Below, one piece after another: positions 53,530-60,197 of a stretch of DNA of 63,836 nucleotides. The notes beneath the pieces were generated by a model, which saw nothing but the letters and a program-made list of their open reading frames with translations, had not been told where the DNA came from and made no database searches. Every line of letters begins with the position of its first letter. Position 1 is the stretch's first letter. This stretch comes from an uncultured Alistipes sp. (GTDB taxonomy: Bacteria; Bacteroidota; Bacteroidia; Bacteroidales; Rikenellaceae): positions 1 through 63,836 of the forward strand of contig CAJGDC010000003.1 in the NCBI GenBank assembly GCA_904502005.1, in the 5' to 3' direction. The position numbers and the translations under genes are program-made.

Positions 53530-54309
53530 TTACTCGAACAACCCCAACGCTACACAGGCATTATATATACCATCCTTATCTACGTCGGTGGTAACATAAT
53601 CGGCTCGCTGCTTAAGTGCATCTATGGCATTTCCCATAGCCACCTTGGTCCATCCGTCAACAAACATAGACAAATCGTTCGCAGCATCACCAAAGACCAC
53701 AACATCGCTATAATCTGCGCCAAAGTAGTCCATAACGCGGCGAATACCATATGCCTTATCGGTCGGCTCAATAAATATATACTCCTTAAGGAAACGACCC
53801 CACGGCACATATTTCAGACTCTCAATAGTCTGCTCAGTAGGCTCATAGCAGGCAACATAGGCTTTATAAATCTTGTCGTAATTATTAGGATCAAGACCCT
53901 CAACCACCTGCGTCTGCATATAAACATCATGCGTAAACTCCTCAAAACGGCCATCAGGAGCGCTACGTACAACAGAGTTATCTATCTGCAATGCCCATGG
54001 AATATCCTTCGCCTTACACTCATCAATAACACGAATAACATCCTGCTTATTTAGCGGAGTAATGTCTATCAACTCGCCATTGATAGTAACACCATAACCT
54101 CCATCACTTACCATATTCTCAAAGCCCAGCTCTCGCATATAACCCACAGCCATAGCCTGCGAGCGACCCGTTGCAATAGCAAGAAAGTGACCCGCCTCGC
54201 GGAGCTTCTCAAGTGCAAGTTTTGTAGAATCGGGAACATATGTCTTATTGCCGTAACCACCGGCAACAAGCGTTCCATCTATGTCAAAAAATAGATATTT
54301 CCTCTTCAT
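53530..54309 (-). CDS. Cof-type HAD hydrolase
   Basis: A 259-residue HAD-superfamily phosphatase of the Cof/IIB type. Start at the ATG at 54309 gives MKRKYLFFDIDGTLV; motif I is FDIDGTLV, motif II ATGRSQAM, and motif IV GDAANDLSM. Such enzymes dephosphorylate sugar phosphates, nucleotides or flavins. It is downstream of, and codirectional with, the WHH-nuclease gene, 67 nt away, but has its own -7 box and is unlikely to be its immunity gene. Confidence 0.9.
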   Translation of the reverse strand: MKRKYLFFDIDGTLVAGGYGNKTYVPDSTKLALEKLREAGHFLAIATGRSQAMAVGYMRELGFENMVSDGGYGVTINGELIDITPLNKQDVIRVIDECKAKDIPWALQIDNSVVRSAPDGRFEEFTHDVYMQTQVVEGLDPNNYDKIYKAYVACYEPTEQTIESLKYVPWGRFLKEYIFIEPTDKAYGIRRVMDYFGADYSDVVVFGDAANDLSMFVDGWTKVAMGNAIDALKQRADYVTTDVDKDGIYNACVALGLFE

Positions 54310-54324
54310 AATGTATATTTTGCG

Positions 54325-54357
54325 CAAAGGTAGGAATTATTTTGCAAATTTTATCAA
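54325..54357 (-). promoter_or_regulatory. Candidate promoter of the HAD gene
   Basis: Minus strand: TTG (54355-54357), 22 bp, then TACCTTTG (54325-54332), an exact -7 box 15 nt before the ATG. Confidence 0.5.
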
Positions 54358-54376
54358 TTACACATTAGATATACTT

Positions 54377-56005
54377 TTAGGCAGCTCGCTTAAGTGCATC
54401 GGTACTCATTCCGCCCGCGTGGTCAATAAGTTGATGTATAGCCGATGGCACTCGTATTAGGATGGTACTATTCTCTTTATGGTGCCAAGTGTAACCACCT
54501 TTGTCCTTATATCCCTTTTGCAGATAGATGCTATTAGCCTTATTTGTATCCTTTTTGCTACTTCCAGACAACTCGCCAATGTCTATACGCAACGTCTTTC
54601 CTGCCCTATCTTTTGTAGCCACACCGCTAAAGTCCGGGTAACCCTCTTTTGTAAATGGAACGCCATCGGGATACAACTTATCCAACTTCAACAAATCATC
54701 GTAAGTAAGCTCACCAAACTTCTTGAGTTGAATAACACCCTTGCGCTCAAGTCGAGCCTTCAAGGTAGAATTAAGGTGCGGATTAAAGTAGTAGACATTG
54801 CCTGCATATACCTTTCCATTAGGAACTGTACGTCCCTCAACAGTGCGAGCCAGTTTACTCTTATCCACATGGTTACGGGTATTCATCCACCTCTTTATAT
54901 TAAGCTCTGGCTCTGCGTGGATAAGTTTAGCCAACTCATTATCTTCAGCCATCTCGCACAGCAGGTCTTCCCTCTTCTTTGTCGTCAAAAGCCCCTTTTT
55001 AGCATAATCATCTATCAGCTTGGCATTATCAGCAGCTGTAAATGTACGTTTTGAGGTATTAGCTAAATTCTCAAACGACTCACTGACAACACGCTTACCA
55101 TTAACAGAGACCTTAACATCTGCAACCAAAGGCGTAGTTTGGTTATCGGCATACTTTAGTAGCATTGTCACATCGACATCGCCACCTTTAGAGCTCTTTT
55201 TGACGCTACTGAGCAACGAAGTAAACCTTGGACCGAGGTCAATACCCTCACGAACACGAACAACATTTGGCAGCAGTTTATCCGCATCTGTACCCTTTGA
55301 CTCAACCTTTGTCAATCGTCCCAAATCGTCTGTATGATAGAGGTATCTGATATTATCTATACCCTTAACCTTATAGAGCACGTTTGGCATCAGAGTCTGC
55401 TTAAGCAGTGAATTGGAGCTCAGTTTTCCACTATTCAGAGGCTCTTTTAACAGGAATATACCATCTTTAAGCTCACCTATCAACTCATTATCGCTCTGCC
55501 TAAAGAACTTAACCACACCCATATCCTCCTTCACCACAAAATTGAGAGCATCTGCCACTCCGAAACGGCGCTCCAAATCGCGACACTTTGCAAAGTATTT
55601 GAACATGTCAATATCCTTAGCCACCTGTGGCGAGTTTTTGGCAAAGTCTGAAAACTCGTCGATTAGTCTGTTTGACGACACAAGCGCAGTGTAGCACTCA
55701 TAGTCAGCAGTAATCGCCTCGCCTATCTTCTTCTGGAATGAGTTATCTAAACGCTTGAGCGACTGCTCCAGGTTAATGTCCTTGCTCTTAATCACTCGTA
55801 ACACATCATCCCACTCCATATCACGCAGCTGACTCTTTGTAAGCGTTTTCAGACTCTTCTCCGCGCCCTTGTCTACCAACTCCTTTGCCGATCGCTCTGT
55901 CAGTTCAACAGAGATTTTTTCAGCAACCTCTCTACCTGTTCTTTTACACGAAAGGGTGATAAAACAGAGGCATATCGCAACAATAATAAACCTATAAATT
56001 CTCAT
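54377..56005 (-). CDS. Lipoprotein with C-terminal WHH-type HNH nuclease domain
   Basis: A 542-residue lipoprotein (lipobox FITLSC, Cys20). Residues 21-440 show no known domain; they are helix-rich and charged. The C-terminal 95 residues match WHH (HNH/ENDO VII) nuclease toxins: GVPFTKEGYPDFSG (448-461), then KKDTNKANSIYL, then GYTWHH (504-509; Trp507, His508, His509), VPSAIHQLIDHAGG with His524 and His529. This layout, an N-terminal carrier and a C-terminal nuclease, is the polymorphic-toxin form. No immunity gene follows on the same strand; it overlaps the preceding gene by 14 nt. DNase activity is inferred from the family. Confidence 0.75.
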   Translation of the reverse strand: MRIYRFIIVAICLCFITLSCKRTGREVAEKISVELTERSAKELVDKGAEKSLKTLTKSQLRDMEWDDVLRVIKSKDINLEQSLKRLDNSFQKKIGEAITADYECYTALVSSNRLIDEFSDFAKNSPQVAKDIDMFKYFAKCRDLERRFGVADALNFVVKEDMGVVKFFRQSDNELIGELKDGIFLLKEPLNSGKLSSNSLLKQTLMPNVLYKVKGIDNIRYLYHTDDLGRLTKVESKGTDADKLLPNVVRVREGIDLGPRFTSLLSSVKKSSKGGDVDVTMLLKYADNQTTPLVADVKVSVNGKRVVSESFENLANTSKRTFTAADNAKLIDDYAKKGLLTTKKREDLLCEMAEDNELAKLIHAEPELNIKRWMNTRNHVDKSKLARTVEGRTVPNGKVYAGNVYYFNPHLNSTLKARLERKGVIQLKKFGELTYDDLLKLDKLYPDGVPFTKEGYPDFSGVATKDRAGKTLRIDIGELSGSSKKDTNKANSIYLQKGYKDKGGYTWHHKENSTILIRVPSAIHQLIDHAGGMSTDALKRAA

Positions 56006-56807
56006 AAAAAGTCTCCGTATTGTGATTTAGTGACTCAATAATTGCCTCACTATTATAGTGCTGTTCGCTTATACTATATTGGCTCTTTAGGCTATCTATC
56101 AACTTCGTATCGTTAATAGATGTCATAACTACTGAAGCAACTAAAATAGTAGCAAACACAACAATATCAATCAAGCAACCCCAACTGCCGGCTATCTTAT
56201 CTACAAAAAGTAGCACCAGCTGAATAATAATAAACGCCAAGAGCCAACTGAAAATCTCAGTTCCAAACTCTATAATCAAGTTATTTCGTGAGTGCTCAGC
56301 CAAAAAGTCAAGCGAAATATTAGATGATGGCAGCTCCAATTGCGTATAAACGGGCAAGTTGCTCGATGAGATAAATTGCTGTCGAATACTGCTTATCTCG
56401 CTCACATACTGCATATAGAGCTCATGTTGCTGCTGATTTATATCTAGTGTTGTAAAATATCTCTGAGATAATAACCTCATCTTATCATTCCACGCTTGCC
56501 TGCTTGAGAACAACCACGAGAACATATTGGAGTAACTACCCCACACTCCCAACTGCTCATCTTCAAAACGCTGTAACTGACTCTCAAATGCGCTATCTAC
56601 AAGTCCCTCCAGAGCATCTACATACTTTTTGCTTATGTTGCGTTCTATCTCTATATACTGGACCTTACTACCAGAAGATAGCTTCTCGCCACTGGGGTTT
56701 GCAGAATATTGAGAGTGCACGCGCTCCTTTAACAAGATAGCCTCCCTATCTTTACACGATGTAAAAATAAGGAGACTAAGCGATAGTAGTAGATTTAGTC
56801 GTCTCAT
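55992..56807 (-). CDS. Lipoprotein with two C-terminal membrane helices, unknown function
   Basis: A 271-residue protein with lipobox IFTSC (Cys18), a helical middle (about 50-150), two membrane helices (184-203 and 211-229), and a short hydrophilic tail. It overlaps the WHH gene by 14 nt and the upstream gene by 4 nt (ATGA), so the three are one operon. No domain recognised. A lipid anchor with helices suggests residence in the inner membrane. It is a candidate partner or delivery/protection factor of the WHH protein, by context only. Confidence 0.6.
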   Translation of the reverse strand: MRRLNLLLSLSLLIFTSCKDREAILLKERVHSQYSANPSGEKLSSGSKVQYIEIERNISKKYVDALEGLVDSAFESQLQRFEDEQLGVWGSYSNMFSWLFSSRQAWNDKMRLLSQRYFTTLDINQQQHELYMQYVSEISSIRQQFISSSNLPVYTQLELPSSNISLDFLAEHSRNNLIIEFGTEIFSWLLAFIIIQLVLLFVDKIAGSWGCLIDIVVFATILVASVVMTSINDTKLIDSLKSQYSISEQHYNSEAIIESLNHNTETFYENL

Positions 56808-57397
56808 TTCAACTGCTCTATTGTTGGGTTTATAGTATCTACATACGAGTCCTGAATATTATCTGGGCTACATATCCAGCAGGATATCCAGACTACGCAG
56901 TAAAGCAGAAACTCCAAAATCAGTCCAGCACTTCCCAAGATAGCTATATTTTCAGCAACACTAACCAACCAAGTCATCAAAAATAGAGTCAACAGTATCC
57001 CCCAAAACAGCCAAGGTCGGTCAGACGGTGCATCCATAAAGTAGTCATACCACGCATACTCAGGGTCCAAGGCTGCACGAAGTTTGCTAAACGATTGACC
57101 ATTCTGCATATAGTACAACGACACCTCATAGATTCGCTCCTCAAACTGCACTGTTGGATATGACTCCCCTTTGCGAATACGCTCAACAGATGATGGAGTC
57201 ACATTTAATATTCGGGCAATTGCCTCAATATCTGCATCGCTGCCAAGATACAAATCATTCAGAAGGTCCTGGCTTGTGCGCGACTCAACAATCTTTGCAA
57301 ACTCTATACGCTTAGTCGTATCTTCAGAACACGACGCAAATAGCATAGAAGAGAGCATCAAAACTATAGTGTAGACAATATTCCTGTTTTTCATCAT
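56804..57397 (-). CDS. Lipoprotein with HTH-like segment and two membrane helices
   Basis: A 197-residue protein. The N-terminus is a lipoprotein signal (LFASC, Cys23). Residues 55-78 (DADIEAIARILNVTPSSVER then IRKG) read like a helix-turn-helix, unusual for an exported protein. Two membrane helices follow (about 129-146, 153-176). First gene of the three-lipoprotein operon; a -7 box is 18 nt upstream. No function can be given; the HTH-like match could be a chance helix pair. Confidence 0.6.
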   Translation of the reverse strand: MMKNRNIVYTIVLMLSSMLFASCSEDTTKRIEFAKIVESRTSQDLLNDLYLGSDADIEAIARILNVTPSSVERIRKGESYPTVQFEERIYEVSLYYMQNGQSFSKLRAALDPEYAWYDYFMDAPSDRPWLFWGILLTLFLMTWLVSVAENIAILGSAGLILEFLLYCVVWISCWICSPDNIQDSYVDTINPTIEQLK

Positions 57398-57414
57398 ATC
57401 TCAACAATTTTCAG

Positions 57415-57422
57415 CAAAGATA
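57415..57422 (-). promoter_or_regulatory. -7 box of the three-lipoprotein operon
   Basis: Minus strand TATCTTTG, exact consensus; no -33 TTTG at the usual distance, so strength is uncertain. Confidence 0.45.
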
Positions 57423-57471
57423 AGGATTTTTTTGTTAAATAGCTAATGGCTAACGGCCAATAGCTAATAGC

Positions 57472-57531
57472 CATTTTGTCGTCAAAACGCGGTAGATACG
57501 ACGCTCGGCACAGTTCAATTAGAGTACCGCC
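57472..57531. repeat. Truncated left end of the repeat element (copy B')
   Basis: CATTTTGTCGTCA followed by AGATACG, in the same order as the left part of copy C (60069), then sequence without the inner hairpin. It is directly next to full copy B and preceded by TAGCTAAT/GGCCAATAGC-type sequence also found left of copy C. Confidence 0.5.
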
Positions 57532-57661
57532 CCATTTTGTTGTCAGAGTGGTGCATTTACAACGCTCAATGAAAAATGCCTGCTTGAGGATAGTACACAT
57601 AGTACAGCCCAGCAGGCTTTTTTTATTAGCGGCAGAAAATGTGCCGCTATCACAACAAAAT
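57532..57661. mobile_element. Repeat element, copy B
   Basis: About 130 bp, ends TTTTGTTGT (57534-57542) and ACAACAAAA (57652-57660). The inner hairpin uses GCCTGCT/AGCAGGC (57578-57584, 57611-57617), a stem unlike copies A and C, yet keeps GTAC-loop-GTAC and the neighbouring GGATA and AGCC. A second hairpin, AGCGGCA/TGCCGCT, lies near the right end. T-runs follow the main stem in both directions. The right end is 6 bp from the ppa stop. Confidence 0.7.
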
Positions 57662-57665
57662 AAAA

Positions 57666-58343
57666 TTAGACGTGGCGAAGAATTTCATCCAACCCATCAA
57701 AATGACACTTATAATCCTCAAGAGAGCGATTGATAATCTCCTGAGCCTCCTCGCGACCATAGACATCTACGATTTCAACCTTCTTCGCCTTCTCGCTATC
57801 CGGCATATCCTTATAGGTAAGGAAGTAGTGCTTCAGACGGTTTACAACGCCCTTTGGCAGCTCCGAGATGTCGTTATAGCTGCTGTAAGTTACGTCGTGG
57901 GTAAGCACGGCAATAATCTTATCGTCAGCCTCATTACCATCAAGCATACGGAAGCCGCCGATAGGTTTCACCTCACAGATAATATCACCATGAACGATGT
58001 CGCGCTCTGTGAGCACGCAAATATCAAGTGGGTCACCGTCACCAACTATATCAGTGCGACCACTCTGCTGCATACAATAATCTGCAACCTTGTCACCACA
58101 AAAACTCTGTGGCACAAAACCATAGAGCGCAGGGACAACATTTGAGTACTTCTGTGGGCGGTCAATCTTCAGATAGCCGCTTACCTTGTCCAGCTCATAC
58201 TTAACAGTATCAGTCGGCACCATCTCAATAAAGGCGGTGATTACATCGGGTGCTGCCTCACCCACCTCAATGCCGTGCCAAGGGTGCGATTTATAACGCA
58301 AACCCATCAGTCGCGCAATAGGATCATTAATTTTATTTCCCAT
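57666..58343 (-). CDS. ppa: Inorganic pyrophosphatase (family I)
   Basis: A 225-residue soluble pyrophosphatase; start at 58343 (MGNKINDPIARLMG). An upstream in-frame start adds 24 unlikely residues. The signature DGDPLDICVLTE (about 118-129) contains the metal-binding Asp cluster, and GFVPQSFCGD is the family's active-site region. It hydrolyses PPi to drive biosynthesis. It lies after a short promoter and has a repeat element as its 3' terminator region. Confidence 0.94.
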   Translation of the reverse strand: MGNKINDPIARLMGLRYKSHPWHGIEVGEAAPDVITAFIEMVPTDTVKYELDKVSGYLKIDRPQKYSNVVPALYGFVPQSFCGDKVADYCMQQSGRTDIVGDGDPLDICVLTERDIVHGDIICEVKPIGGFRMLDGNEADDKIIAVLTHDVTYSSYNDISELPKGVVNRLKHYFLTYKDMPDSEKAKKVEIVDVYGREEAQEIINRSLEDYKCHFDGLDEILRHV

Positions 58344-58364
58344 AGTCTTGATTTTATTAACACA

Positions 58365-58396
58365 CAAAGTTACAATTTTTTTATCAGAATAGCAAG
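58365..58396 (-). promoter_or_regulatory. Promoter of ppa
   Basis: Minus strand: CTTG (58393-58396), 20 bp, then TAACTTTG (58365-58372). Confidence 0.65.
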
Positions 58397-58402
58397 AATG
58401 CG

Positions 58403-58438
58403 CAGAAAAAATCACTATTGGCTTGCCTTCGGCAACCC
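58403..58438 (-). terminator. Terminator upstream of ppa
   Basis: Stem 58420-58427 with 58431-58438, loop TTC, seven pairs and one mismatch; on the minus strand AATAGTGATTTTTT follows. It ends 7 nt before the ppa -33 box and seems to stop transcripts from the TIR gene. Confidence 0.6.
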
Positions 58439-58732
58439 TTCACCGCTCCGCCTCGGCAATATCAGTCGCGGCATAAATACCCCAAAATGCGAAATTGAAA
58501 ATCTGTGAGCAAGCTCCCGTTTTCAATTGTCGCCTTTTGCACCTTCGGTGTGCGACCGCTGTTGCACTCGGCTTAATCGCGGCGTTGGCTTGCTGACGCA
58601 GTACAGAGAATTTAATGAAGTTAAGGAATTTAGGGAAGTTAGCGAAAAACACTAATCTCCCTAAATTCCTTAATTTCACTACTGTCGGCAAATTTGCCGA
58701 CACCGCTAAAAAGCCAATAGCCAATAGCTAAA
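58439..58732. other. Structured non-coding region between ppa and the TIR gene
   Basis: Contains a 26-position inverted repeat (58617-58642 with 58652-58677), a perfect 20-bp palindrome TGTCGGCAAATTTGCCGACA (58683-58702), and a hairpin with stem GTCGC/GCGAC (58529-58556). A 94-codon minus-strand reading frame crosses it but has no family resemblance and is probably chance. The sequence looks like dispersed intergenic repeats rather than a gene. Confidence 0.5.
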
Positions 58733-59965
58733 CTAAAAAGCGGACACAGCGCGCACATAAAGGCTGCCGTACTTACCGAGGTTGAAGTCGGTATAGCCAT
58801 TGATCATACTGACATTCCACGCACAAAACTCAGAATCCTCTGTTGACGACCAACACCAACCAGACAACTTATCAGTTAATTTAGGATTGAGTTTATCCCT
58901 GTATTTATTAATTGTACGCAGTTCTTCTATTGACGGCAGATACCAACCCTCTCCAAGGTCTGCGCACCACTTGAAGGCAGGATATTTATCTCGCCAACCA
59001 GAGATAGCCTTGACTTTTGCCATATTATATACACCGTCTGTCTTACTATCAGCACCTATAAGACGTTCAGCCTCGCTTTTAAACAGGCCAAATTTTCTTT
59101 CGTCTATCGCCCACTTTAAGTACTCTGCAGATTGCTTCATACTCACAATCTTACCGTGCCTACCATCGGCACTTACCTCAAAGACAACACCCTCACGCAC
59201 ACCGTCATTGTAGTAGTCGCCTACCGCGTATATACCCAGTCGTCGTCTTCGCCCTGCCTCTTCGCGAGCCCTGCGTTCTGCCGCTTCACGCGCTTTGCGA
59301 GCAGCTTCCTCGCGAGCCTTGCGTTCTACCTCTTCGCGGGCTTTGCGAGCAGCTTCCTCGCGAGCCTTGCGTTCTACCTCTTCGCGGGCTTTGCGAGCAG
59401 CTTCCTCACGAGCTTTGCGTTCCGCCTCCTCACGAGCCTTGCGTTCTGCCTCTTCGCGGGCTTTACGTTCTGCCTCCTCGCGCACACCGTCGTTGTAGTA
59501 GTCACCAACTTTGTAGGTCTTGGCAGGGGTTGGAATAGGCTTGGCAACATTTGAGGTTTTAGCACCTACAAGATTTAAGATGACCGTAACCAAATCTGCA
59601 AACCGCGTTTTAAAGTCTGGGTAAGCCTCAATCCAATGGCGGTTGTTGAGCATTAGATAGAACTCGTCGTAGTTCTCAAGAGGGGTTGTGTCTATCTTAT
59701 ATGGAACGATTGGCTTGCGGTTTGAAAAGGCGATATTTATCTCGCTCTCTACCCAAGGAGAGATTGCCGAATACTCCGAAAAGACAAGCACAACAGCCTT
59801 GCACTCCTTAATGGCTTGAGTGATAACCGAAGCATACTTTGCTCCTACAGGAATATCTCGCGGAGCCATCCAACACTTGATATTATTATCTTCAAGCTGA
59901 TGACATATTGCCTGCGCAGCTGCCGAGTTTTTACTTGAGTAGCTTATAAATACATCGTGATTCAT
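58733..59965 (-). CDS. TIR-domain protein with charged octapeptide repeats and DUF1566-like domain
   Basis: A 410-residue protein (ATG at 59965, giving MNHDVFISYSSKNS, the standard TIR start). Residues 1-133 are a TIR domain with Trp71 and catalytic-type Glu75 (WVESE). Residues 161-240 are ten 8-residue units such as REEAERKA, an uninterrupted charged helix, bounded on both sides by VGDYYNDGVRE (152-162 and 247-257). Residues about 258-410 resemble DUF1566/C-type-lectin-like domains: WYLPSIEEL, WSSTEDSEFC and a closing YVRAVSAF. Family TIR enzymes hydrolyse NAD+ or make signals; an immune sensor role is inferred. Confidence 0.75.
   Translation of the reverse strand: MNHDVFISYSSKNSAAAQAICHQLEDNNIKCWMAPRDIPVGAKYASVITQAIKECKAVVLVFSEYSAISPWVESEINIAFSNRKPIVPYKIDTTPLENYDEFYLMLNNRHWIEAYPDFKTRFADLVTVILNLVGAKTSNVAKPIPTPAKTYKVGDYYNDGVREEAERKAREEAERKAREEAERKAREEAARKAREEVERKAREEAARKAREEVERKAREEAARKAREAAERRAREEAGRRRRLGIYAVGDYYNDGVREGVVFEVSADGRHGKIVSMKQSAEYLKWAIDERKFGLFKSEAERLIGADSKTDGVYNMAKVKAISGWRDKYPAFKWCADLGEGWYLPSIEELRTINKYRDKLNPKLTDKLSGWCWSSTEDSEFCAWNVSMINGYTDFNLGKYGSLYVRAVSAF
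59215..59510. repeat. 24-bp tandem repeats inside the TIR gene
   Basis: Near-identical 24-bp units encoding REEAERKA-type octapeptides, arranged partly as 48-bp pairs (AARKA/VERKA alternate); flanked by direct repeats ACACCGTC-TTGTAGTAGTC encoding GDYYNDGV. Copy number probably varies among strains. Confidence 0.85.
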
Positions 59966-59985
59966 ACCGTTTGTGAATAGTTGTA

Positions 59986-60017
59986 CAAAAGTAATAAAAA
60001 AATCTTGCGGATGCAAG
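59986..60017 (-). promoter_or_regulatory. Promoter of the TIR gene
   Basis: Minus strand: CTTG (60014-60017), 20 bp, then TACTTTTG (59986-59993), a match to TAnnTTTG. Confidence 0.6.
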
Positions 60018-60021
60018 ATTT
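59994..60021 (-). terminator. Terminator hairpin overlapping the TIR promoter
   Basis: AAATCTTGC/GCAAGATTT, loop of four (60000-60021), followed on the minus strand by TTTTTTTA. It shares bases with the -33 box, so a single inverted repeat may serve as terminator of upstream transcripts and as an operator. Confidence 0.6.
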
Positions 60022-60068
60022 CTACCATTAGCTTTTAGCTGTTGGCTAATGGCCAATAGCGAAAAGCC

Positions 60069-60196
60069 ATTTTGTCGTCAGAGTGCGTCAGATACGGTGC
60101 ATCGTGCAAAAAAGCAGTGGCGGATAGTACTAGTTCGTACAGCCGCCACTGGTTTTTAAGGGATGTGCCGTAGGTGGCACACTATCACGACAAAAT
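60069..60196. mobile_element. Repeat element, copy C
   Basis: 128 bp, perfect 10-bp ends ATTTTGTCGT (60069-60078) and ACGACAAAAT (60187-60196). Main hairpin AGTGGCGG/CCGCCACT (60116-60123, 60143-60150) around GTAC-GAACTA-GTAC (minus strand); TTTTTT follows on the minus strand. A second hairpin GTGCC/GGCAC lies near the right end. The right end is 1 bp from the stop of the TPR gene. Confidence 0.75.
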
Positions 60197-60197
60197 T

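Noticed and set aside
53530..54309. HAD gene as immunity gene for the WHH nuclease
   Set aside because: It has complete Cof-type phosphatase motifs and its own -7 box, and ordinary housekeeping character.
58440..58724. 94-codon minus-strand reading frame
   Set aside because: It crosses the palindrome and inverted repeats, has no recognisable domain and no signal of translation.
58733..59190. DUF1566-like domain as a diversity-generating retroelement target
   Set aside because: No reverse transcriptase or template repeat is in the window.
59215..59510. Regular repeats that might suggest a CRISPR array
   Set aside because: Repeats are contiguous without spacers and in frame with a protein; no Cas gene nearby.
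59132..59554. Plus-strand reading frames made of repeated ASSRALR-type units
   Set aside because: They are antisense shadows of the TIR gene's charged repeat; the minus-strand frame has the domains.
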